Below are positions 1 to 9,600 of a DNA stretch of 64,000 bases, piece by piece. Every line of letters begins with the position of its first letter. Position 1 is the first letter of the stretch. Both the position numbers and the translations under genes were made by a program. Origin of the DNA: Sporopachydermia quercuum (Eukaryota > Ascomycota > Sporopachydermiomycetes > Sporopachydermiales > Sporopachydermiaceae). The notes below the pieces were generated by a model. That model did not search any database and had not been told where the DNA came from. It saw only the letters and a list, made by a program, of their open reading frames with translations. The stretch lies in the NCBI GenBank assembly GCA_001599295.1, contig BCGN01000002.1:1426001-1490000 (forward strand). Direction: 5' to 3'.

Positions 1-1175
1 GGATGGGATAAGAGTTCTCTTTTAACGAATAGCTGATTGATTGATTTATTGGTTACTGTAATGATATGATAATAATAGTAATAATGAAAATATATTATAA
101 AAGAGTAGGAAGTAGACTGAGTAGTTAATTGGGTTGACTGAAGAGTACTTCAGTCATCAGAAAAGAATTGGAAATGATGATCAAACTTCGTGGTTCTATT
201 TGGTTCGTTTGATCGTTTGATAGCCTCCAGGACAAGGAGAGATATGTGGTGATTGATGCTTGCCGATCAATTGGATATTATGAAATAATGAATGCGGCTT
301 TTTCGGATATAACATTTAGAGTACGAATCCATGTTGATTATATTTGAGCTGTTACTATTAATGAAATAATTGACACATAGCAATTCTCTACTTGACTGGA
401 ATCGTTTCTAACAAACTGGCCATTAGTAGATAGCGCAAGTCGAATCCTCCTCTACTAAGGCAAGAGTGGTAAGAGTGGTTTTATTGCATGTCATAACTAT
501 CTAGTTCCTTGTTCGCCATGGCTAACTTCCTGCATTGAACAAACTATTTTGCGTCAAACTCCATTACAGACTCTTATTTATAATCATATCAAATAAATCT
601 TCCTCTCGGTTTGTATTATTCCTTTCAGCACACGNAGAACACGAAGACTCTTTTTTTTCCGTAGCTTACACTTCACCTTGACATACGTAGACATACATAC
701 ACTTCTAGCCCTTTTGATCTTACNGAGGAACTGTTGTATTATTTTACTCTTACACTTCTTGCTTATCTCCCAAGTTATAAAATACTATAATGCTATTTGG
801 TTGGCAGCTGTTTTGTATGCTATATAATTGAATGTCCGGCGCACCGCAAAAATTACAAATCCAGGTTTTATTGAACCTTTGACAATAGCTTACTATTTTA
901 TAAAAGTGAAAGGAGGGCCAGGCTTCCAATAGCAATACAAGCGGAATACTATTCAAGCTGATAGAACCAACGAAATATACACAGTTAAAGATACAGCGAA
1001 ATCGAGCATTTCTTTCCTTAGTTTTCTTATTTCTAATTGACCTGATTGGCAACTTATCTCTTCTCTCTGTATTAAATTGGAAACGATCCAGGGGCATCAA
1101 CCTTCAGTCAAATATTTAACAATAACAGAATAACTTTGATTAATTCTTTCTCCTAATATTTTCAGATCTTCATCC
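1..1175. other. Intergenic, left edge
   Basis: No convincing gene. AT-rich DNA. A minus-strand open frame at 750-1100 (about 115 codons from an ATG at 1097) lacks recognisable motifs and lies head-to-head against the next gene, so I treat it as chance. The last few hundred bases must hold the promoter of the gene starting at 1176. Confidence 0.6.
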
Positions 1176-3530
1176 ATGTTTAAAGGTTCAGTCACCAAGA
1201 ACCTGAATCTGAACCTGATTTCCCCTATTAAATTCATCACTAGACATGCATCAACAGCTGTTCAAATCCACCCAGAGATCTCTCAAGCTGTTGCGGAGGA
1301 TAAACCAGTAGTAGCTCTGGAATCTACTATTATTACCCACGGTCTCCCTTTCCCTGAAAACTATGAGTTGGCAGTTTCTGTTGCAGACGTAATTCGCTCT
1401 CAAGGTGCAATTCCTTGTACTACTTCGTTTATCAACGGCGTACCGAAAGTAGGTCTTGATCAGAACGATCTACTCCTACTGACTGATAGAACCAGCAAGA
1501 ACTTTACACCGCCTTTGAAAGTATCAAGAAGAGACATTCCATATGTGATGAGTAGAAAGATAAACGGTGGAACAACCATAGCAGCTACAATGATTCTTGC
1601 CCATGAGGCTGGAATCAAAGTATTTGCTACTGGTGGTTTGGGAGGTGTCCATCGCGGAGCAGAAGTTTCTATGGATATTAGTGCAGATTTAGAAGAACTA
1701 GCTAAAACGCCAGTCGCTGTAGTATGTGCAGGTCCCAAAAGCGTTCTCGACATTGAGAAGACTATGGAATATTTAGAAACCAAAGGTGTTTATGTAGGGA
1801 CTATGGGTCCTGATGGAACAAATATTCCTGGGTTTTATTGTCGAGATTCCGGCGTGGCTTCACCTTTTAACTTTTCTTCATATAAGGATGCTGCTGAAGT
1901 TATTCATAATATAGACTTGATGAATCTGAAAACTGGATCATTATTTTGCGTCCCTCCGCCTCCTGATGTTGCCTTGAAATCAGATATGATTACTACTATT
2001 ATTAACCAAGCAAATATTGATGCTGAACAACTTGGTATCAAAGGCAAAGACTTGACACCTTTTCTACTAAATCAAATCTATAAATACACCCATGGAAAAA
2101 GTTCTAAATGCAATGTTGAATTTGTGAAAAATAATGCTAAGGTTGCATCAAAAATAAGCATTTCTCTCAGTCAATTGAGAGAACAAAAGGGACTTAAAAG
2201 GTCTATAACAATGATCGTGCCATCAAATGATACACAACTTAGGGATAAAAATATAGAAGAATGTCAGAGAAGTATAAATAGCACTATAAATTTTAGTGCC
2301 AAAGAGTCAGCGACTAGCAGTATTGATCCAATCAAAAATGACGAGATAAAGGTAAATACACACCCAGCGGTGGATGATCAATGCGACTCATTAGTTATTG
2401 GTTCCATTGCTGTGGATATTAATGGGTTAGCATCTTCTAAACTAATAGACAAATCCTCAAACCCTGGGATGATCACGGAAACTGTTGGGGGAGTNGGATA
2501 TAACATTGCTATAGCGGCTAAATTAGATGGATTGAATCCTCGCTTGGTTTCAACAATAGGCAATGATATATCAGGTCAATTGATACTCGACGAATTGAAA
2601 ATGGATGGTTTAGACTCTTCTGGTGTTCTGATTAGCTCTGGGGATAGGACTTCTAGATATATGGCTGTGCACGACAAGACAGGTAATTTGGTTACAGCTA
2701 TTGCTGATATGGCATCAATTGAAAATCTTAACGTGGAACATATAAACCGAGAGATTCTTAGAGCCAAACCAAAATGGATCTCTTTTGATGGTAATCTATC
2801 CACAAAGACAATGAACAATCTTATATCAATAGCAGGTTCTGAAGAGATACCGTTGTTTTATGAACCAACCTCAGATGCTAAAGCACCAAGAATAGCAGAC
2901 ACTGATTTAAGCGTATTTCCGAATAATCAAATTGCTATTGCCAGCCCGAGTATATCGGAACTGGAAGCAATGTTCTTTTCGTTCAAACGACAAGAGAAAT
3001 TTGATAATGATAACTGGTTTTCTGTAATTGATATTTTACAATTAGATAGTACTTTCAGAAACGAGATTACCCTCGTGGCTAGAAAGGTACCTCAATTGCA
3101 ACATATAGTTGACAAAGGAGTAGTTCAACAGGCATGTCAACTACTACCCTATATCCCAAATCTTATAATAAAAGACGGAGCTAATGGTTTGATTACCTTA
3201 CAAATAATGATTGATACTGATCATGTGGCAGTCACTTGCAAAGAAGTAAGTTCTGAAGTGCCCACAGTGATTTGTAAAGGAGTAACTCTTGAAAATGGTA
3301 CTAAAATTGGAGTGTTGTTCCAACACTTTCCTACAACACCTTTAGATAAAATAGTCAACGTAAATGGCGCAGGTGACACATTAGCAGGTGTTTTATTGAG
3401 TGAATGTATTTCTAATCCTCAATGGTTGGATAATGCAGGAAAAGTTAAGAAGAAAGTTATTGATAAAGCACAAACAGCAGCAGCTTTGGCCCTTTCGACG
3501 TTTGGATCGGCAAAGAAACATCATTTTTAG
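1176..3530 (+). CDS. Bifunctional pseudouridine-5'-phosphate glycosidase / PfkB-family kinase
   Basis: Single-exon 784-aa protein joining two enzymes of pseudouridine breakdown. Residues about 35-330 are the PsuG (indigoidine synthase A) glycosidase, with the family segment ALESTIITHGLP near the start. It splits pseudouridine 5'-phosphate into uracil and ribose 5-phosphate. Residues about 405-780 are a PfkB/ribokinase-type kinase with the C-terminal signature NGAGDTLAGV (catalytic Asp), expected to phosphorylate pseudouridine. This glycosidase-kinase order is known from fungal fusions. The N-terminus (MFKGSVTKNLNLNL then FITRHAST) is basic, hydroxylated and free of acidic residues, which suggests a mitochondrial presequence; that is inference. 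One N (about 2495) falls at the third position of a valine codon. The family assignment is secure; the kinase substrate is inferred from the fusion. Confidence 0.9.
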   Translation: MFKGSVTKNLNLNLISPIKFITRHASTAVQIHPEISQAVAEDKPVVALESTIITHGLPFPENYELAVSVADVIRSQGAIPCTTSFINGVPKVGLDQNDLLLLTDRTSKNFTPPLKVSRRDIPYVMSRKINGGTTIAATMILAHEAGIKVFATGGLGGVHRGAEVSMDISADLEELAKTPVAVVCAGPKSVLDIEKTMEYLETKGVYVGTMGPDGTNIPGFYCRDSGVASPFNFSSYKDAAEVIHNIDLMNLKTGSLFCVPPPPDVALKSDMITTIINQANIDAEQLGIKGKDLTPFLLNQIYKYTHGKSSKCNVEFVKNNAKVASKISISLSQLREQKGLKRSITMIVPSNDTQLRDKNIEECQRSINSTINFSAKESATSSIDPIKNDEIKVNTHPAVDDQCDSLVIGSIAVDINGLASSKLIDKSSNPGMITETVGGXGYNIAIAAKLDGLNPRLVSTIGNDISGQLILDELKMDGLDSSGVLISSGDRTSRYMAVHDKTGNLVTAIADMASIENLNVEHINREILRAKPKWISFDGNLSTKTMNNLISIAGSEEIPLFYEPTSDAKAPRIADTDLSVFPNNQIAIASPSISELEAMFFSFKRQEKFDNDNWFSVIDILQLDSTFRNEITLVARKVPQLQHIVDKGVVQQACQLLPYIPNLIIKDGANGLITLQIMIDTDHVAVTCKEVSSEVPTVICKGVTLENGTKIGVLFQHFPTTPLDKIVNVNGAGDTLAGVLLSECISNPQWLDNAGKVKKKVIDKAQTAAALALSTFGSAKKHHF

Positions 3531-3868
3531 TCATTNGCTTATTCAAGCAGACAAGGCAACACATCAAGAATAAAGAGGTTTATATTACAACAAAACAAAG
3601 GTATACAAAATTTTGATTGTTAAATAGCTTAAACAATTTCAGCTTAATGCTCAGTGCGACTGTTACACATACGCTAACATTCAGATATTCGATTGAACTA
3701 GTAATTAACAACAAAAATAAGGCATATAGACAAGATATAGACAAGAATGTCATCAAATTATTTAGAATGTCTCTCAAACTCCATCCACTAACCATTGACT
3801 GGTTGACTATTATAGAGATATTCACATAATTTGACAAGTTGTGAAGTAAACAAGTATTGCAATACCGC
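3531..3868. other. Convergent intergenic
   Basis: Short spacer between the 3' ends of two converging genes. Short ORFs on both strands overlap each other and have no recognisable features. Confidence 0.5.
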
Positions 3869-4930
3869 TTAAACTTCCAGAGAAGAATCTTCAGCTATCT
3901 TTACTAATCCTTCAATAGCATTTGCTCTTCCGTCAGCAGAACTGGGATTGGGACCAGCTAGATAGTTCAAATAAATAATCTTCACAACCGTTGGATTTTT
4001 AATTGTTCCATTATATTGAGCTACTGAATTTTCTTCATACTTGGAATTATGGAAAAGGAAATCAATGCATCCGCCCTCACTTTCTGATTTTCTCTCAACC
4101 AACAATACTTTATGTTTTTCAAAACTTCCCCTTAATTCAAAAGCATCTTTCAACTCTTGTAAGCCATCTCTGAAATCAGGTTCTGTTGCATGTTCAGCAG
4201 TTAAAGGATTATTAAGAACTGAGTTGAAGAATCCATTTCTCAAGTGACCGAAATCAGTGTTTCTGGTAGGAACAATTCGCAACGTAAATCTAACGCCAGC
4301 ATCAATCAAGTTCGAGATGATTATTTGAGACTTGATATTATCTTTCAAAGCAGCGCGTAAAGCTTCAGAATGGGATTTGTATCTATCTAAATCCAAAAAG
4401 TTGGCAATAAAATTTGAGTCATGCAATACTTTATGTGCTTTCTTTCTGTCGTCTTTAGCAATATAAATTCCTAATCCATAAACCTTGATTCTAAAAAGTG
4501 ATACACTTCTTATACCAGTTGCTATTAATGTGAAATCCGTACCAAGAGTCTCTGATTGCGGTAAATCGACTGGAAAAGGAGGAAGATCTTTATGGACAAT
4601 CGTAACTTCTCCTTCTGGTGGATTTTCTTTCTTCTTACTCTTAGCGGGAGCATCATTGGCTACATTGCCATTACTGTTGCTATTGTTGATGGCATAGAAC
4701 ACAGCTCCCCCAGCAATCAATCCACCATAAATAGTCGCTCTTTGCGCCCATGGGTTGAAACCAGCATTAGAGGCAAGTTTGGGAGATGTGGAATAGAACT
4801 TTGCTTTGCTTGTAAGATTATGAGAAAAAATTGATCTATTTTTGAATCCTTTTCCAGCGAATCTGCTAGTATTTACACTTTCCTTGTAAGCTTTTGACAA
4901 AGCTTTAATAGTCCTCCTACTGGTACTCAT
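3869..4930 (-). CDS. Mitochondrial chalcone-isomerase-fold protein (AIM18/AIM46 family)
   Basis: A 353-aa protein. The first ~60 residues are rich in Arg, Ser and Lys with no acidic patch (MSTSRRTIKALSKAYKESV...), a likely mitochondrial presequence. A short hydrophobic segment follows (about residues 67-82, IYGGLIAGGAVFYAI), probably an inner-membrane anchor. From about residue 110 to the end it matches the chalcone isomerase-like domain of yeast Aim18/Aim46: the ATGIRSVSLFRIKVYGLGIY core, the RFTLRIVPTRNTDFGHLRNGF stretch and a conserved C-terminal half. In yeast these proteins have the fold without a known flavonoid substrate, so no reaction is claimed. Which of the two yeast paralogues it matches cannot be decided by eye. 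It is slightly longer than the yeast proteins (310-321 aa), mostly in the linker. No intron is needed. Confidence 0.85.
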   Translation of the reverse strand: MSTSRRTIKALSKAYKESVNTSRFAGKGFKNRSIFSHNLTSKAKFYSTSPKLASNAGFNPWAQRATIYGGLIAGGAVFYAINNSNSNGNVANDAPAKSKKKENPPEGEVTIVHKDLPPFPVDLPQSETLGTDFTLIATGIRSVSLFRIKVYGLGIYIAKDDRKKAHKVLHDSNFIANFLDLDRYKSHSEALRAALKDNIKSQIIISNLIDAGVRFTLRIVPTRNTDFGHLRNGFFNSVLNNPLTAEHATEPDFRDGLQELKDAFELRGSFEKHKVLLVERKSESEGGCIDFLFHNSKYEENSVAQYNGTIKNPTVVKIIYLNYLAGPNPSSADGRANAIEGLVKIAEDSSLEV

Positions 4931-6249
4931 CCTTTTGTTATTGTACTTTTTTTCTGACCAATCTTTATTTTACTTATCGATAAAGTATCAGACTATCTGA
5001 TAGTAATATCCCAGTATCAAAACTCTCAAAATATTAGTTACTGCAATCTAGCAAACGTGTAGTTTGATGGAATGGAAAAATGGAAAATAATTGATAGACT
5101 GATGTTGGTTCTTCCTTCCTTTCTTTTTAGAAAATCTGTCTGGTAATTTCTGTTCATTTGAAAAGCTTCTTAGTATGTGGAACGTGATGATGTTCACATG
5201 GAGTCTCCTCTCATGAGAAAAAGAGCCATAAAGAATGGGGAAATAAGACAGATGGATGAGATGTGATCTACTTGTTTGGAGAGAATTCAACACTGATTCT
5301 GCTGATTAAATTTGAAATATCTTGATCAAGTCAGTTGCAACGATTGTGATTCTTTTCTCTGGGCAAATAGAGTAGAAGAAGTGTGAGTTCATTGATCAAA
5401 GTTAGAGATGGACTCATACGCTAGTGCGAATTTGTAAGCTTACGAGAAGACAGTAAACTAAGCATAATGAGACTGTATAGTTGATTCGCTATTCAGCTGT
5501 GAAAATCACAACTGACTCGACTTTCCTCTTCCTTTTTATCACAACAACAGCAATCTGTTTTATAAAGCCTCAGAATTGAAGAAACGCATCTACAGATGAA
5601 CAAACCGTTCATTCCTCATATCTTGCTATGCACAATATCTAGACATTGCGTCTCATCTCCTTCGTACATTTTCAGCCACACGAAGTAAAGAAGCCTCTTC
5701 TGTCCAATATCAGCTATTAATTNTTATTAGCAAATACTACCCAATTACCAAAGAGAGATTTCATATTACACGAATATAAGCCACTCTTAAAATTACCCCA
5801 TTTTGAAGAAGGAAATAGAGGAAGCAGGTAATGAGGTTGAAAAAGGAAAAAGGATGAATGAAGTACGGGAGAAGAGAGTGATTTTCAACCTAGAAGCTAT
5901 TTCATGGGTATAAAAAAAGAGCCCTTAAATGATAGTGGATACTCCGGACCACTATATTGTAATTATAAAGATGATAATAGTATAAAATCAGTATACCATA
6001 TCAATTGGTGATTCAACGTAATACAGCTTATTCAGCAATCTATCGGGCCATATGGAATCAGCAACAAACGAGTCTCCGCAAATAACGTTACTTTTTTCCA
6101 AACATTCATTTCCTGTTTTCCATCTCCTCATTTAAGAATATTACTTGCATTATTATCAAGTATTGAACCATAATCAACCCATCGGAGTGAACATTTCAAT
6201 ATCCACTAAGGTCATACCCAAATCTAGTAACTGAGGGATGGTGGCTTGT

Positions 6250-6255
6250 CACGTG
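6250..6255. promoter_or_regulatory. Cbf1-type E-box upstream of MET5
   Basis: The palindrome CACGTG, in the context TCACGTGC, lies 423 bp before the MET5 ATG. In budding yeasts Cbf1 binds this core at sulfur genes and helps recruit Met4/Met28. The gene downstream is sulfite reductase and a Met31/Met32-type element lies 160 bp closer, so a regulatory role is likely. It is inferred from motif and context only. Confidence 0.6.
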
Positions 6256-6413
6256 CTATTATGTCAGCTCCCAGTTAGGCGTGGCTNCCTACTCAACTAT
6301 AACTTTATACAGCAGTTTTATGGGTAAAAATTCCTATTATAGTATTATAAGGCGCCACATAAGTTCCTGTTTCAAAACAGGTTGAGGCTTAGGCGAGAAA
6401 ACCTTTTTCTCAA

Positions 6414-6422
6414 AAACTGTGG
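6414..6422 (+). promoter_or_regulatory. Met31/Met32-type element in the MET5 promoter
   Basis: The sequence AAACTGTGG, followed by C, is an exact match to the sulfur-regulon element bound by the zinc-finger factors Met31/Met32 in Saccharomyces. It lies 256 bp upstream of the MET5 start, with a CACGTG box further upstream. The pair is the known arrangement for Met4-dependent induction under sulfur limitation. Confidence 0.65.
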
Positions 6423-6677
6423 CAGTTCCCAGACTGATGAAATTTTATGAAAAAATGTATACTATGAGAAGAGAAGAAAAAATCTTGCTCTCAGAAAGTT
6501 ATTATCCACTAGAAGAATTAGAGGAAGTAGTAAAACAGTAGATAATTCTCAACTGTTAATAGCATTATTCTTATTTCAATTGTAGAATAAGCATTGAATC
6601 GTTGGTTATTTAGCTGTTGTTTGAAGCCTTAGTGCCTTAGTTGTTTGTGATTATCAATATACGATACTCATTTTATC

Positions 6678-9600
6678 ATGGCACCAGCTAAGACTGTTTT
6701 GAAAACACAAGCTGAGGCAGTTGCTTCTGTTGTAGAAGCAGTTAACACCAAACTTTTTTTAATTCAACCAGCTAAATCTGTTTCCACCACATTATCAAGC
6801 GTTCTTGCTAGAGACGGTGTTCAATACACTACTTTGACTGAGAACACTGACCCATTCTCTACAATCTCTTCCAGCATTAGTCGCTCGCCAAAAGAGATCA
6901 CTACTATCACCACATCTTCAGAAACATTGCTAAAGGCTATTCCTCATCTTTCCGAAATTGCAAGCTCATCAACTGTTATCCATGTTGAGCTCACCGCTTA
7001 TAAATCAGGTTTTGCTGATTACTCTTATATCTCTTCCTTGAGAAATCTTGGATTTGTATTTTTACAATCATTTGACGTCGCTGATGCCCAGAATGTTGCT
7101 TTATCTTCATATGCTATTTCCAAGAGCCTTAGAATACCAGTTGTTCATTTCTTTTATCCAAAACTNGATTTAGAAGTATTTGGTCCTCTCCCATCATCAG
7201 CCGTTTCTACTTTCTTATCTGGTTACTCAAATGATGAAGAAACTGAAGAAGAGGGAAAGAGCAAAACTAAAGTTAGTGAGATCCAGGGGGCTATCACTGA
7301 AGTTTTCAAGAATTTGCGGTCTTTGACCGGTGTTTNTTATACACCATTTGAATATTTTGGCCCCAGAAATGCCACTGAAGTCATCTTAGTCTTTGGTTCA
7401 GTTGTAGAAGAATTAAAGGCTGCTATTAAGAAAACCTCAGAATCCAGGGTTGGAATTGTCTCTATCAGAGTCTACAGACCTTTTTTTGTTGCAGAATTTG
7501 CGTCTGCTTTACCAAAATCTGTGAAATCACTAGCTGTATTAGAACAAGTTCGAACCCAAACAACAAGCTGGTCACCTTTGATTCTAGACTTGTTTGCTGA
7601 TTTCTCAAGCTTGAAAACCAGTTTACCTGAACTATCTCAAGTGGTTTCATTCCAAGCTGGTATTGTGAACTACGAGAACGTTTCCAATGCTGTTAAGACT
7701 ATATTGGCTAACTTGAGATCAGTATCACCTATTCAAAATGTTTATATTGGCGCTAAGCCTGCATCTCGAGATCTCTCCAGAGATGTTCTAGAAGCTATTG
7801 AAAGTGCTAAGAAACACGAAGAGGCTTATATAAAGATCTTGAAACAGGTCTGGGGAGACAAATTAAATATCATCAACGGTTTAAATGATAAGAAAGTTGG
7901 TATTGATGCTTCACCAGAATTCAGTTTCGGTAAGTTCCTAGCCAGAGAAGACGAAAGAGTTAAGCTTATCAAGAGTGCTGTTGGAGCTCTAGCTAGAAAT
8001 GACTTCCAATCTACTGATAAGGGAACTTTGCATGATTTACTTTCGGCTTGGGTTGTAGCTGCAAGAGANCAAAAGGAAGATAAGAATTTAGATGTTAATA
8101 AATTGACTGAATTACTTGAAAATGATGGCTCTGCCAGTGCTAAAGAAATACTTCAATACAAGGAACACTTACCATTCACATCATCTTGGATAATTGGTTC
8201 TGATGCTTGGGCCTATGATTTAGGTAACTCAGGTATTCACCATGTGATTTCTTCCGGTAAAAACGTCAATATGTTGATTGTTGACTCTGATCCATATACG
8301 GAAAAGAGTGTTGAACCTGGCCAACCTAGAAAGAAGGATATTGGTTTATATGCTATGAATTTTGGTGGTGTTTATGTTGCTTCTGTAGCTGTCTACTCTT
8401 CTTACACTCAAGTTCTCCATGCTCTTCTTGAAGCTGAAGCTTTCAATGGTCCTTCCGTTGTTTTAGCTTACTTACCTTATAAATCTGAAAATGACGACGC
8501 TATCACCATATTGCAAGAGACCAAAAAGGCCATCAGCACTGGTTATTGGCCTTTATATAGATGGAATCCCTCTCGTGAATTGAAGGATGAAGAGGCTTTC
8601 CAATTAGATTCTGCTGTTATTAAAAGAGATTTACAAAGCTTTTTGGACAGAGAAAACAAATTAACATTGTTATCAAAGCGTGACCCTGTTTTAAATCGAA
8701 CTTTGAACTCATCATACGGTACTGATGTTAGAGAACAACAAAAGAGAAGCGCCAAAGAGTCCTACCTTCAGTTACTTGATGGTCTTTCCGGTGCTCCTAT
8801 CACCATTCTTTTTGCCTCTGACGGTGGTAACGCTGAAAACGTAGCCAAGAGATTAGGTAGAAGAGCCAAGAGCAGAGGATTGAAACCTCTTGTTATGGCT
8901 ATGGACGACTACCCATTTGAAGATTTATCTAATGAAGAAAACATCATCCTGATAACATCTACTTCTGGTCAAGGTGAATTCCCTCAAAATGGTAAAAACT
9001 TCTGGGAAGCTCTCAAGGGATCCACTGATACTGATTTAGCGTCAGTCAAGTATTCCGTCTTTGGTTTAGGTGACAGTCATTACTGGCCAAGAAAACAAGA
9101 CAAAATTTACTACAACAAACCAAGTAAAGATTTAGATGCCAAGTTTGAACTATTCGGTGGTTCCAGACTAGCACCTTTAGGTTTGGGTGATGATCAAGAC
9201 GCTGACGGATGGTCAACTGGATATGATGCTTGGGAACCAATCATCTGGGAATCCCTTGATGTTTCTGGTGTTGGAAATGCTGATGAACCTCCACCAGTGA
9301 CCAATGAAGATATCAAAATTGCTTCCAACTTCTTGAAGGGAACTATCGTTGAAGGTCTTAAAGATGACTCCACTGGTGCCATTTCTGCCGCTGACCAACA
9401 ATTGACTAAGTTCCACGGTATCTATCTTCAAGATGACAGAGATATTCGTGATGAAAGAAAAGCCAATGGTCTTGAACCAGCATACGCATTCATGGTTCGT
9501 GTTCGTCTCCCTGGTTCAGTCTCTACTCCTGCTCAGTGGTTAAAGATTGATGAATTAGCTGATTCTAGAGGCAATGGTACCTTCAAATTGACCACTAGAG

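Larger units (their letters stand above)
4931..6677. other. Long divergent intergenic region upstream of MET5
   Basis: About 1.75 kb with no convincing gene; the only open frame of note (5048-5293, minus) is low-complexity. It must contain the promoters of the AIM18-like gene (left) and MET5 (right). Two recognisable sulfur-control motifs lie in the MET5-proximal 430 bp and are listed separately. Confidence 0.6.

Noticed and set aside
420-460. Hairpin TAGTAGA...TCTACTA with CGAATCC, resembling a tRNA 3' half
   Set aside because: No A-box, D-arm or anticodon stem; too short. Chance hairpin.
750-1100. Minus-strand frame of ~115 codons near the left edge
   Set aside because: Track start is a TTG, no motif or family, and it occupies the promoter of the next gene.
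7465-7650. GTTCGAACCC-like words as a tRNA B-box
   Set aside because: They fall inside the MET5 coding sequence with no other tRNA parts.
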